A program made the translations under genes and the position numbers. Source: Archegozetes longisetosus (lineage: Eukaryota; Arthropoda; Arachnida; Sarcoptiformes; Trhypochthoniidae). Taken from it: DNA of 64,000 nucleotides. The stretch spans positions 5,938,001 to 6,002,000 of the forward strand of contig JAEMBT020000005.1 in the NCBI GenBank assembly GCA_018873245.2, in the 5' to 3' direction. Numbering within the stretch: the stretch's first letter is position 1; each line of letters begins with the position of its first letter. The notes below the pieces were generated by a model, which worked only from the letters and a program-made list of their open reading frames with translations, searched no databases and was not told the origin of the DNA. This document shows positions 24,201 through 36,259 of this stretch, piece after piece.

Positions 24201-27200
24201 ATTAGCGCGGCAGCTATTACATGTCGAACATCCAAATTCTGAACAAATTCTTGCGCGACAGAATCAGCTCAACCAAAGGTAATATTAGTTGACTTTCAAT
24301 ATGAATTGAGTTATTAATCTTTTTAATTTTAATTCAAATCGATTTCGTTTTTATTTCTAAAGATGGGCTGAATTGCGAGATAAAGCAGAACAGAAACGTG
24401 AAGAAATCAATTCCGCTCATGGCGTTCAAACATTTCACATTGAATGTCGTGAAACGATCTCATGGATAGAAGAGAAGACAAAATTATTACAATCAACTGA
24501 AGAGTTAGGAAATGATTTGACGGGAATAATGACACTACAGAGAAGACTGAGTGGAATGGAAAGGGATTTAGCGGCCATTCATGCCCAATTGGATACACTG
24601 GAGACACAAGCAGAGAAGATGCAGGGCGAACATCCAGAAGAAGCTGAGGCTATCAGAGATAGAATCACTCAAATCTCGACTGTTTGGGAACAATTGACAC
24701 AATTGTTGAAAGACAGAGATGCAAAACTTGAAGAAGCCGGTGATTTGCATCGATTCTTAAGAGATTTGGACCATTTCCAGGCATGGCTGACAAAGACACA
24801 AACGGATGTGGCTTCAGAAGACACACCAAACAGTTTGGCTGAAGCAGAGAAGCTTTTGAGTCAACACCAACAGATCAGAGAAGAAATAGATAACTACACA
24901 GAAGATTACAATAGTATGATGGAGTACGGAGAGAAGATAACACAAGACCAAACTGACCCACAATATATGTTTTTGCGCGAACGCCTTAATGCTCTCAAGG
25001 AAGGCTGGACTGCATTGCACAAAATGTGGGAAAATAGACAACAGCTTCTGTCACAGAGTCTCAATCTTCAAATGTTCTTACGTGATTCTAAACAAGCAGA
25101 GGTTCTATTGAACCAACAAGAAAACTATTTGAGTAAAGATGAGACACCCACCAATTTGGAACAAGCAGAAAATCTGATCAAACGACACGAAGCCTTCTTG
25201 ACAACAATGGAAGCCAATGATGACAAAATCAATGGCGTCATTCAGTTCGCTCATCGTCTCAGCGAAGAGGGACACTTCGATTCGGATAAAATTGTTCGTA
25301 AGGCAGAAAATATCAATGACAGACGACAGTCGAATAGGGAGCGTGCACAACAACTGTCTGATAAGCTTAAAGATCAGCTCCAATTGCATCAATTCTTGCA
25401 GAACTGTGATGAACTGAATGAATGGATTCAAGAGAAATACATTATTGCTCAGGACGAGACATACCGTAGCGCTAAGACTGTACACAGCAAATGGACGCGT
25501 CATCAGGCATTCGAAGCTGAAATAGCTTCGAATAAAGACAGGCTCTATCAAGTCCAACAAGAAGGTCAAAATCTTGTTCAAGTTAAGCCTGAGATGAGGT
25601 CTCTTGTTGAACCAAAGTTAGCAGACTTAGAACAACAGTTCGAAGCACTTGAAAGTACCACAAGTGAAAAGGGACTCAAACTGTTTGACGCCAACAGACA
25701 AGTCCTTTATGAACAAACTTGTGATGACATCGATTCGTGGATAACAGAACTAGAGAGTCAAGTGCTAACGGCCGAAACTGGTCAAGACTTAACAAGTGTT
25801 AACTTGATATTACAAAAGCAACAAATGATTGAAACTCAAATGGCAGTTAAAGCTAAACAAGTGAATGAGTTGGAGACTCAAGTGGAATACTTGGAGAAGA
25901 TCGAACCTGACAAGACTGATGAGATCAAAGCTAAAAAGGTTTACGTTGAAGAGAGATTTCAGAGATTGCAGGCACCTCTTCTTGAACGAAAAGAACAACT
26001 ACTCAAGAAGAAGGAGGCCTATCAGTTCAGACGAGATGTTGAGGACGAGAAAATGTGGATCCAAGAGAAGATGCCACTGGCCACCAGCACTGATTATGGA
26101 AACAGTTTGTTTGTCGTCCAAATGCTTATTAAGAAGAATCACTCACTTCGCACTGAAATCGACAATCACGAGCCAAGGATTCTGAACATTTGTGAAAATG
26201 GTCGCAAACTGATCGATGAGGGACATGAAGACTCGTCTGAATTCCAGCGTCTCATCAATGAGTTGATTGAGATGTGGGAAGAACTGAAAAATAAAATGGA
26301 CTATAGAAAGACTAAACTTCTTGAATCAGAGAAAGCTCAACAGTACTATTTCGATGCATCAGAGGCCGAGTCGTGGATGAGTGAACAGGAGTTGTATATG
26401 ATGGTCGAAGACAGGGGTAAAGATGAGTTCAGTGCACAAAATCTGATGAAGAAGCACGAATCACTTGAGAATGCAGTTGAAGATTATGCAGAAACTATTC
26501 GTCAATTGGGAGAGACCTCCAAACAACTGATCAAAGACGAACATCCACAAAGGTTTGTCCCTTTTAGTTAGAAGTTTGAATGTTCTTTCAATTTGATCTA
26601 ACCTTATTATAATTTTGTTCGAAATATAGTGATTCAATAGGTGTCCGACAATCACAAGTGGACAAGCTCTACGCTGGTCTTAAGGATCTGTCATTAGAAC
26701 GTCGCGCGAAACTTGAAGAAGCATTGAAACTGTTCTCTTTGAATAGAGAAGTTGATGACCTAATGCAATGGATTGCAGAGCGCGAAGTGGTTGCGGGATC
26801 GCATGAACTCGGCCAGGACTACGATCAGGTGTCGATGCTTAGGGAACGATTTAAGGCGTTTGCGCGCGACACTGCAGTCACTGGAAACGAAAGAGTTTCT
26901 GTTGTCAACGACAATGCCGATCATTTGATTAATTCAGGTCATTCAGATAGTGCTACTATTGCTGAATGGAAAGATAACCTGAACGAAGCCTGGGCTGACT
27001 TATTAGAGTTGATCGACACCAGAACACAGATGTTATCGGCTTCGTGGGAATTGCATAAATTCTTTCATGATTGTAAAGATGTTTATCAACGCATTATTGA
27101 GAAACAGAATTCGATGTCTGATGAACTGGGACGCGATGCGGTGTCTGTTTCAAGTTTGTTGCGAAAACAGGCAAATTTCGAGCACGACTTACAAACTCTT

Positions 27201-30200
27201 GGAAATGCTGTTCAACAGATACGAGAAGAATCCGCTAAATTGCAAACTGCTTATGCAGGTGATAGAGCTCGAGATATTACTAACAGAGAGGCAGAAGTGG
27301 TCAATGCTTGGCAGAAACTGTTATCGCAGTGCGACGAACGAAGAGTTAAACTGGCGGACACCGGAGATCTGTACCGCTTCCTTAATATGGTTCGTGATCT
27401 AATATTATGGATGGACGATGTGGTCCGACAAATGAATACATCTGAAAAACCACGTGATGTATCTGGTGTCGAACTCTTAATGAATAATCATCAAAGTCTG
27501 AAGGCAGAGATCGATGCGCGAGAAGATAACTTCTCAACTTGTGTTAGTTTAGGAAAAGAACTACTAGCAAGAAATCACTACGCATCGAATGAAATCAAAG
27601 AAAAATTACTGGCTTTAACAAATCAAAGGAATGGATTGATGAATAGATGGGAAGAGCGATGGGAACACTTGCAGCTTATTCTTGAAGTTTATCAATTCGC
27701 TAGAGACGCAGCTGTAGCCGAAGCTTGGCTTGTGGCTCAAGATCCATATCTTCTTAGCCAGGAATTAGGAGTAAGTTTACTTATGCTTCTCAATGACTCA
27801 TTTTTAATCTGCTCTGAATTTCTAATCCCTCTTAAAGCATACAATCGATGAAGTGGAGCAGCTGATTAAGAAACAAGAAGCTTTCGAAAAGTCGGCATCT
27901 GCACAAGAAGAACGATTCGCAGCTTTAGAACGTTTGACTACCGTACGTATTGAATGAATTTATATTGTTTCTAATCTAAATTGGGTAAATCAGATCTGGT
28001 TAAGGTTCAGTTTAATTATAAACTATTGTTCTATTGTGTAAAAGCTTGAGTTAAAACAACAAGAACAGCCTTTAGATGGTGATAGAAGAAGGGCTTATTA
28101 CGAACTTGATGAGCATATGCGCAGATCTGGATATTATGATTCGGTGAAACTTTTATCTTTCCTTCTCTACCATTCCGTGTATTCATAAGAAGGCTCAATC
28201 CAATAACATTTTAATGCACAGATCTTTAGCTAAGTGTTCTTTTAGATGTTGCCAAGCGATCTATTAATAAGACGTTATCCATTCTATTCTGACCAAAATC
28301 AAATCTTAGGTTAAACTGTAACGAAACTGCTTCTCCGAATTAGTTCAAGTACTTGAGTATTGCTATTATCCTACTATCAACTTAAGTATATAGCAAGACC
28401 TGTCAAACTTTCACGCGTGGTTAAGTCGTTTTTCAAAGTCAATTGCAATTAAGTCATGATTTTTAGGAATTTTTATATTGTTCTTTAAACTACTTAAGTG
28501 TGTGAAAGTTAGACAGGTTTTACTTTATCTGAATTAACTAAAAATGACTAGAGTTGATATGATATATTAATATATGGTTTGTGGAAAGTATGTCGCAAAA
28601 TCAAATATAGCTCGCACTCAAAGCTTGCGAAACTTGATAACGGCATGATTTAAGTATAGTATGATAATCATTCATTTAAATCTATTCAGACTAACATTTC
28701 AGATATTTCACTAATTTTCGCTATGTTTCAAAACAGTTTGAGATCAAAGAATACAAAAAACGAGAAGAAGAAGAGGAACTTCGACGACAAGAAGAGTTGG
28801 CGAAGTTGAAGCCTCAACAATCTATATCACCCGAAGAGCCACCATTTGAAAGGTATTGCTATAAATTAGTCTCTAAGTAGTTGTAATAAAGTTGTTTTTT
28901 AAAAGATCGGATGGCGCGGAGGTCTCAGCTCCTTCTGCAGAAGTAGAAGTTGAAGAAAAAGTTGAAAGTAAGTGATTGTTTGATTCATGTAAAAATTGCT
29001 TTTGGGAAGGTTTGTCAGCTAATTATATGGCGCTATCAGCAAATGTGTCTCATTATTGGGTTCTTCAGGGTTTATCTGTTTAAAGCTTGCACTTGTTTCT
29101 GTTATTTGCTACAAAACCTATGTTTAAATGTTTAATGACTAAGCGATGATGCATGAAATGCGTGTTTGAATGTTTAACAAATAAAATTGCATGAAAAGCA
29201 TGTTTACATAACTTGATTGCATGCAGAAGTGGTATTGACTGAAGCTCCTAAAACTCCTAAAACTCCGACACTTTCGGGTACGACAGCTTCTCCTACGCCT
29301 CTTTCTACATCTCCGTCTCAGCCTCGATCGGTTGCTACTAGTAAGTTTGATCTTCAACTCACTCTAACACCACAATTGAGTTTTCTGCACGATTTTTGTT
29401 ATTAATGATTAATTTGCATGATTTTTAAGCCCCGTCCCCATCAAAAGAGAAAAAAGTCAAGAGATCTCGATCTAAATCACCATTCAGTAGCTGGAGACGC
29501 AAAAAGTCGCCATATTATGATACTGACTCTTCATCTGTGTCAGGTAGACATCCACAATGCATCAAATTTAATCGTTAACTAATTTATCATTTTGTTTCTC
29601 ACTTGTCTAATACTTAAACCTTCACTAATTCTTAACTCTTACAGCTCATCTCCATCGCTATCCATCATTAATTCATTTATCAATTTATTTCTGTTTTTAT
29701 TACAGAACGACACAGTACTGCTGATGAAGATATTGTCATCGAAGGGTCATTGAATCGTAAACATGAATGGGAATCAACTACAAAGAGAGCCTCCAACAGG
29801 TTAATTGAGTTTACGTGGAATGATAGTTTTTACTATATTTTACAATGAATCATTTGACAGATCGTGGGACAAAGTCTATGTTGTGCTCAGAAGTGGAGTA
29901 TTGCTAGCATATAAAGATCAGAAACATTTCCGACAAGAACCTGAGAACTATTATAAAAATGAAAGTCCTGTTGACCTCAAGGGCGTTGTTGTGGAAGTTG
30001 CGAATGATTATACAAAGAAGAAACATGTATTCCGACTCAAGTCACCCAATGGAGCTGAAAGTCTGTTTCAAGCAAAAGAAGACGAAGAAATGAACCTTTG
30101 GATTAACAAAATTCAATCTACCATTTCTGATATCGAAACATCTCCCGGACCTTCCCGTTCGCAAACAATGCCCGTCAAAGCAGAAGGAGATAAAAAAGAT

Positions 30201-30242
30201 GAGCCCAAAAAGCGAGGATTTTTCACCTTAAAGAAAAAGTAG
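21209..30242 (+). CDS. beta-Spec: Beta-spectrin (apparent one-base deletion at about 23428)
   Basis: Exons: 21209-21338, 21612-24278, 24363-26552, 26630-27770, 27838-27942, 28737-28852, 28906-28967, 29227-29340, 29430-29543, 29706-29799 and 29861-30242. The sum is 7115 bases; adding one missing base gives 2371 residues plus stop. Order: two calponin-homology domains (from [12 protein letters not shown]; second from [16 protein letters not shown]), about 17 triple-helical spectrin repeats, a low-complexity tail, and a PH domain ([20 protein letters not shown] to MNLWINKIQ) ending GFFTLKKK, as in fly beta-spectrin. It crosslinks actin and, with alpha-spectrin, builds the membrane skeleton. At 23426-23430, GCTGGATC reads out of frame: the family-conserved EEAWIKEKEQ needs one more base after GC. 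A possible alternative exon (28045-28143) is listed separately. Confidence 0.95.
28045..28143 (+). CDS. beta-Spec: Candidate alternative tail exon of beta-spectrin
   Basis: A 99-base open segment flanked by TGTGTAAAAG and a GTGAAA donor, phase 0 at both sides. It codes [20 protein letters not shown] and 13 more residues. Its start copies the conserved join LTT-[LF]E[LI]K that follows the last repeat, a join also made by the downstream exon 28737-28852 ([14 protein letters not shown]). Vertebrate beta-II spectrin has TTLELK here and fly has TTFELK. It could be spliced instead of the FEIK exon, together with it (frame kept), or read through to a TAA 45 bases past the donor to make a short isoform. 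No transcript evidence is available. Confidence 0.55.
28144..28736 (+). other. Large beta-spectrin intron containing a palindromic repeat
   Basis: Intronic between the candidate LELK exon and the FEIK exon. It contains repeat copy A (28393-28525) and otherwise unremarkable AT-rich sequence. Confidence 0.7.
28393..28525. mobile_element. MITE-like palindromic repeat, copy A
   Basis: About 133 bp, starting near GCAAGACCTGTCAAACTTTC and ending near GAAAGTTAGACAGGTTTTAC, so its ends are inverted repeats (roughly 40 bp with mismatches). TA dinucleotides flank both ends. It aligns over its length with the copies at 59298-59420 and 61363-61497, including the inner TCAATWRCAA and TATATTG segments. 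It is too short to code for a protein. It sits in a beta-spectrin intron. Confidence 0.75.
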
Positions 30243-32287
30243 AAAACTATTTTAAAACAAATTGATTTATGCTTTAAAGAGTAATAACGATAAGAATATA
30301 GTGTTGTCGCTCATTATTATGGGCTGCAACTATAGTCAAGCATTTTTGTATCGAATTTTTGCCCGTTGGCTGTGCTTCCCTTTCACGCATTCGACACTAA
30401 ATGACAAATATTTAACAATTGCGAACTGTTTTTAAGTCGTTTTACACATTTTTTAATTATACTGCACGTTATGTCAATTAATCAGTTATCACTATTGATG
30501 AGTCCTCTATTAACGAGTTCTCCATGAATGAGTTATCTCTATTTCACTATAACAACCAAATGCAGTATAATTCAAATATATGTCGCACATCTTAACTAAT
30601 TTGAAACTTTCATTTCTACATCAATTACAAACCGCTTTCTTCAGTCATAATAATTAATACTATGATAGACTGAATAGTATTCTTATAGAATAAGTTGGAA
30701 GCGTCTAAATAATCGTGATTGAAATTACAATTTATCAAATATATTAATAAATTAATTGCAAATTCCATAATAAACCTTTAGGAATGTAATTAGTTAGTCA
30801 TTAAATATCTCCCTGTTTCAATCAAATTGATATTTTCTAAAATCATAGCAGCTTTTGATTCCGTTGTTCCTCTTTTTCCTAAATTGTTGCGATCCTCTCA
30901 TCGCAAATAATCGACACATTACACTATCATTGAACGAGTCAATGGATAACTTTGTAAACGTTGTTTCATTCCATACTGAAAGTCATTGAAACGGAAAGCT
31001 ATGCCACTGGAAGTGCAGAAATGCTGTTAAAGCGATTTAATAATTAGCTTATGATAATTCACTGCCACCACCGATACTTTGTTTTATTATATTATTTAAA
31101 CATATTTAAGGTAGCATTAATTATAACGATAATTGATTGTAGTGATAGTATTACTATTTGTTTAAACTGTCTTTTGTCTTTAGATAATTTTCTTATACCA
31201 TCTCCTTATTTATCATTTTTATTTCTTAGTATTCGGCTTTTATTCTTTTTTGACCACTCTCTTCATGTGGCCAATTAGTTCTAGCTTTCAAATCGGTTTC
31301 TCATGTGACTTAACTTCTCAGCTCTTTTCATCTTCTATTAGTTTAACTTATATTTGAGATTTTTGTGATCAAATTGAACTTTTCTCAATATTTTGAATTG
31401 ATTCTCAACTATCTATTTATAAAAAATCAAATTAGAATTATGTCAAAATTCAAAATATTGACTATTAGAAAGTTCCAATAAAATTTGCGACCGATTTATG
31501 AAATCAAAAGCCGATTTCAGCTAAATTTTCAAATATTTGGCAACTAATTAAGACTTGATGGTTTAGATTTTTACGCGTATACCTGGATTTTAAATTCCGA
31601 ATACTAAGTAAATGATTTTAAGTCACTTTCAGTAATGGTAGATATGTTTGGTAGTGTACAAAATTCTTCACGATTATGTCATTTATTAGTTCCCTATCTT
31701 ATAAAAAAATATATATATAATTGTTTTTTTGTTAAATTTTGTTTATTCATTTTTGTTTCTTAATCTTTTTATTAAGAACTGTTCAATTCTCTGATGAACA
31801 ATTCGTCACTTTCAACATATTTTGATTTCAATTTTTCTCTAAATATTTCCATTTGTCGATCAAGTTTACCAATTATTGATCAAATCTTTGAGGAGAGATT
31901 TTGATATGATTACAACATATGCTAATAAGGCATTCAAAACCATTAAGTCAACCGATGATATTCATAGACAATTTAGATGTTGAATATAGGAATTCGAGAC
32001 TGAATTAAATAATTATGAGGTCTAGAATATGAACAATTGATCAAATTAGTTGAATTCAATAGCCATCGGGTACAAATCAGACTTTTATTACAGGATCTTT
32101 CAAAAATTTTAATCTAATATTCTTAATAACGGAGAAATAGAAAAAAATTGATTGCGGAATAAAAAGTATTGCCATGTGTAATGTTTATATGCATATCGGT
32201 TTTGGTGCTGGTAATAGTCAATAAAGAGTAAAAGATAGTTAATACAATAAAATTCAAATCCATTCACATCAGACAAACCAGTTTATA
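30243..32287. other. Convergent 3' flanks of beta-spectrin and CoREST
   Basis: 2 kb of AT-rich sequence with no supported exon. AATAAA-like signals occur (for example near 30766) and would suit the spectrin 3' UTR. The open stretch 31051-31278 is a low-complexity hydrophobic run and not called. Confidence 0.6.
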
Positions 32288-34444
32288 TTAAGATTTACTA
32301 GATCTTGAACTACTGTTTGATGTCAGCGGTGGCGGAGGGTGTGGTAACAGAGTCGCTCTTTGAGACTTCGATGACGACGAATTGCCAACTGTTGATGATG
32401 GAATTGGTCGCAGTGGCGGCGGCGCCGATCCTATTGGTGTTGGCTGAACATTTGAGCTGTTTTGAGATGCCATTTGTGGAGAGTTCGAATGCTCAACATT
32501 TGATGATTCACTTTGAGAGTCATTCTAAAATAGATAAATTTTAGTTTGAATAAGGTTGACTCAAACGACTGTGAGACTTACTTTGTCTTTGCTTTCATCC
32601 TCTTCTACGATACCATTCTCGTTTTCGTACTCCTTTAGCACGGCTTTCAAATTATATCTGCGTTGATTATTAGCATAAAATGCTCTGACATGAGCTTCGG
32701 TTTTATTTCCAATAACTTCTGCGATCGCTTTAAAGTCTTTGCCATACTTTCGAACTCCTTGTACACCGAGTAATAGTTCATCATTAGTCCAGCGAGAATT
32801 TATGCGACTTGAGGTCTGTTATCAAACCGTATCAAAGTTGAGAAAAGTTCTAAACTATTTCAACATTTTTTACCTCATTTGGACGAAACGAGTCAATTCC
32901 AGCCGCAATTTTATGTTTCAATTGACTTATAATTTGCTTATTATTTTGAACGTTACGCTTTAAAGTTATTACTTCTGAGTCTAATGCCCTAAGAATGGCA
33001 TCGCCCTGACCTGGAGGACCGTTTGCTATGGTCAACAAGTCTTCGTGATTCAAATACATTCCTCGCGGAGGTTTGCGTGGCTTCAACTGAATGTGACGCG
33101 TAGAACTTGTCTCATGTTTCTTCGGAACGCTCGCATTCTTCATCGCACCAGTTCTTCGCCAATAAGAATAACATGTTCGGCACAGAACTCCTTTACTCGT
33201 GTTGTGGAATTGGCCGCTCGATGTCGTGAAACAGTTCGAACACATCGGTTTCCCGTCTCTAACACTTGAAACAACTGATTCTTTTTGTCCGCTCCCGCTT
33301 TCACTTTCATTGTCAGAGCCGCCATCAGACCCGGCATCACTTCCGTCATCTTTATGTGAAGTCAATTTCTTCGCTTGACGATCCATAAGACTGGTTCTAC
33401 TTCTAGTTTTCTTCCACGAGTAATAATATTTCACTAAGCTTGCAATCGATTTGTCGGGTAACTGAAAAATTTTCAATTAATACATTTAACACTTGGAGGA
33501 AGAAATAACCATTTAATCAGACAATTATTCGTACCATTTGTCTAATCTTATGGAAATGTTTATCGTGAAACTGAAACGCCTGTTCAAAAAGTACTTTGTC
33601 CTCAACAGTCCATTCATCAGGAAATGGAGTAAAATTTGGCAAATCCGCCATCGCTTTCTCTAAATTGAATTTATGCCAACATAACATTCCGAGTGCCTGT
33701 TCGTTATTGTAATTATATTTTTCTTTTGCTAAATTCAAGTAATCATCGACTAAACAAATTGAGAAAACATAATTTATAATCTAGTTCTTGTAATTTATTT
33801 TTACAAACACATACGACTTCCTTCGCCGATATCATTACACGGAGACCAGACCAGAACTGCTCGTTCGGGTTCGTGATCAGGCGCTAACAATCAATTATGA
33901 CAAGAATCGTTAATATAAATATAAATTGAATTTTGATCAAAATAAATACCTGGTAATGAGGAGACCATTTCTGGTACAGTTGCCTGATATTCACTCCCGA
34001 CACGCATTCCTATTGAAAGTTGAACAACTTTAAGATTATATTGACTTCTCAAAGTTCTAATATTTTGTAAATACTAACGGTTATTATAATTATAACTTTT
34101 ATTATACTCGTAACAATAAGTTTTGTTAATTAGACTCAAATTATTTTAAACTGTAATCAATTGAAATCACAATTTAAGCGCGCATATAGTGAGAGTTTAA
34201 TTAACTATCAATTAAACTATACTCTAATTGTAATTATAATTATAATTCAAAATAAGTTATCAAAATATTATTTCGTATGAAATGCTGGTTACAAACCGTG
34301 GTCAGAGTCGTCACTATTGTTGCTATCGTCGGTGAAGTGGCCGTTATTATTCTGATTTGTCGGACTTGGGGCACGAGTTCGAGCACTTCGAGCATTGGTT
34401 CCGTTGTATTTCGACTCATTCGCCGATCTTTCGGCCAAAACCAT
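32288..34444 (-). CDS. CoRest: CoREST (REST corepressor) with an extra GATA-like zinc finger
   Basis: Exons: 34444-34297, 34009-33950, 33883-33815, 33749-33535, 33461-32874, 32815-32582 and 32524-32288. All are in phase, giving 516 residues. Order: acidic N-terminus; ELM2 ([14 protein letters not shown] to [38 protein letters not shown]); SANT1 ([17 protein letters not shown] to [20 protein letters not shown]); a Gly/Ser/Asp linker; a C-x2-C...C-x2-C finger (CSNCF ... [13 protein letters not shown]); the CoREST linker helix that grips LSD1 ([10 protein letters not shown] to [10 protein letters not shown]); SANT2 ([20 protein letters not shown] to NQRRYNL); and a Pro/Ser-rich tail. CoREST bridges LSD1 and HDAC1/2 in a nuclear repressor complex. 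The start is uncertain: ATG at 34444 is preceded by open frame (an upstream exon is possible). Confidence 0.94.
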
Positions 34445-35722
34445 TCTCGAAGACTTATCGTTAGCTCGATTCAAACTAATTTTGAGGCTTTTGTTTACTT
34501 TTCTATCTAATAAATAAAACGGTTTTTATAAAAATTGGTGGTTCTCTAGTCGCTTTTGTCAAAACCAACAGAGAGTCTCAACTAATATTTTGAGGCCTTT
34601 TTTGGAGATTCGTAGAGAAAGGGATCTCATTTTTAGATCCCCTTCATCACGTGACTTATTGTGCTCTGCTGCTCTATACTCAAAAACTTAATAATTGTCG
34701 GTAGCAATCTCAAGTAATGCGTTGCAGCAGCCTGCTTTCCATCAGATCGCAATATAGACAGTTTTAAGAAATTTATAGAATACCCAATATAACAAGAGAA
34801 GCTTATTATAAACTAAATCTAATAACAAATTAACGTCTGTTGTAGAAAAGTTGACGTAACAGCTGCCTACGTCTTGTTGCTATCGTAGACCATAAAGTTC
34901 TCTAGTGTATTATATCTGTCAGTGTGTTGCGTATTTCATAGACCTATTAATACTATTTCCTTTATCATGAGTTAGATATTATTTTTAATCAGAAAATTTG
35001 ATAAATTCAGTTATTCAAGAAGTTTACGAACTTTTAACTCTAAGTTTTGTTCGTTTATCAAATAAAAAGTGATGGAACTGTAATAGTAGCCAATTGACAT
35101 GTTTGTATAATTTTAAGTTCAGTTCGTTTGTTAGACTAGTGGAAGATAAAGAAAAACTTTTTAAACTTAAGAACACTTTCAAGGAAGCTTATATTTAAGT
35201 AAATCGGTAAAAGCCATTCAATTCTATAATCTGATAAGTTTCTAAAAACTTTTAAATATTTTTTCATCGAAAAACCTGTTAGATAATTGATTCAACTTTT
35301 ATGCTCAAAGTTGATAAAAAATCGTCAAATAATAAATTGAAGTAAAATATCGAAAATTCATTTAATAAATACCTTAAACTTGTTAAAACTTAAATGAAAA
35401 ATATTTACACGGAATTCGGGCTAAAGTAATAACTAAATAAGTTAAAAAGAATTTTATGAAAAATAAATCGGTTCTAAAAGACCGCTGTTTTTAACGTAAC
35501 TTCAATTTATACAAATAGAAAGCGCTTTAAACGCGTTGTCCTGTATTTACAATAGATTGAAGGTTGAATAAAAAGTGTGGACAATATTTTCAAATCAATT
35601 AATGGTAAGTAATAATAGTTAAGATACCAATGAATACAATTAATGTTTGCTATTGTTTTGTCATTAATAAAATGTAACATATTCTGCGATAATAATAATG
35701 GTAATGATAAGAAATGTGATAC
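34445..35722. other. CoREST promoter side and 3' flank of the next minus-strand gene
   Basis: AT-rich with no supported exon. It contains the E-box/hairpin patch and, toward 35722, the 3' UTR of the gene at 35723-36259. Confidence 0.55.
34621..34656. promoter_or_regulatory. Hairpin plus CACGTG E-box upstream of CoREST
   Basis: GGGATCT and AGATCCC form a 7-bp stem around CATTTTT, followed within 10 bases by TCACGTGA, a palindromic E-box of the kind bound by bHLH-zipper factors (Myc/USF/MITF types). It lies about 180 bases upstream of the CoREST start on the minus strand. The sequence match is seen; use as a promoter element is inferred. Confidence 0.35.
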
Positions 35723-36259
35723 TTATTCTTCTGGTGACCAATCTTGCGGTACTCTCTGATAGTTTTGAGCACATTCTGGAGTAGCTTCTTCTGTCGGACT
35801 ACTATCAGATGAATAAGAATTATTACTGAATTGAGTCGCTATTGAATCAAATCTCTCATTTGATGATTGACTCAGTTCTGACCACAGTTGCGAACAATCA
35901 TTGGTTTGCGGAACCAATTGGTCGTCAATTTGACTGTGAATTGTTTGACTTTTTTCAATGAAGTGATCAATCAGTTGATTGGAATTGATATGATTTAAAT
36001 CATAGATTGAGTCATAGTTTTGAAGTAGTTGTTCGTTAGAGTTGACCTCATGTTGGCTTACTTTCAATTTTTTCAAGTCTTTCTCTTTGTTATCATTAAT
36101 TTGATTGTTCATTTGATCGAATGATCTCTTCTTTGATTTTGTTTGAAATGAATCCAAATTTGAAGACATTTTTAAAATAGTTTTAATTAGGAGTCTGTTG
36201 TGAAATATTTGTCGAAAAGTAGTGAATGAGTGCAAGATTGAATGGATTCGAATAAACAT
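35723..36259 (-). CDS. Unidentified Ser/Asn/Gln-rich protein with basic NLS-like motif
   Basis: A single open frame of 178 codons, or 148 residues if translation starts at the second ATG (36169, MSSNLDSFQTKSKKRSFDQM). I do not recognise the family. From the second Met it has a basic patch KSKKRSF and KDLKKLK, which would suit nuclear import, then a polar, acidic stretch with many Ser, Asn and Gln, a cluster NNSYSSDSSPTEEATPE, and a distinctive end NYQRVPQDWSPEE. The first 30 residues (from the 36259 ATG) contain Arg, His and Lys but no Asp or Glu and could be a mitochondrial presequence or merely translated 5' UTR. It is transcribed away from the small ORFs at 36645. The long frame in an AT-rich background supports a real gene; function is unknown. 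Confidence 0.6.
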   Translation of the reverse strand: MFIRIHSILHSFTTFRQIFHNRLLIKTILKMSSNLDSFQTKSKKRSFDQMNNQINDNKEKDLKKLKVSQHEVNSNEQLLQNYDSIYDLNHINSNQLIDHFIEKSQTIHSQIDDQLVPQTNDCSQLWSELSQSSNERFDSIATQFSNNSYSSDSSPTEEATPECAQNYQRVPQDWSPEE

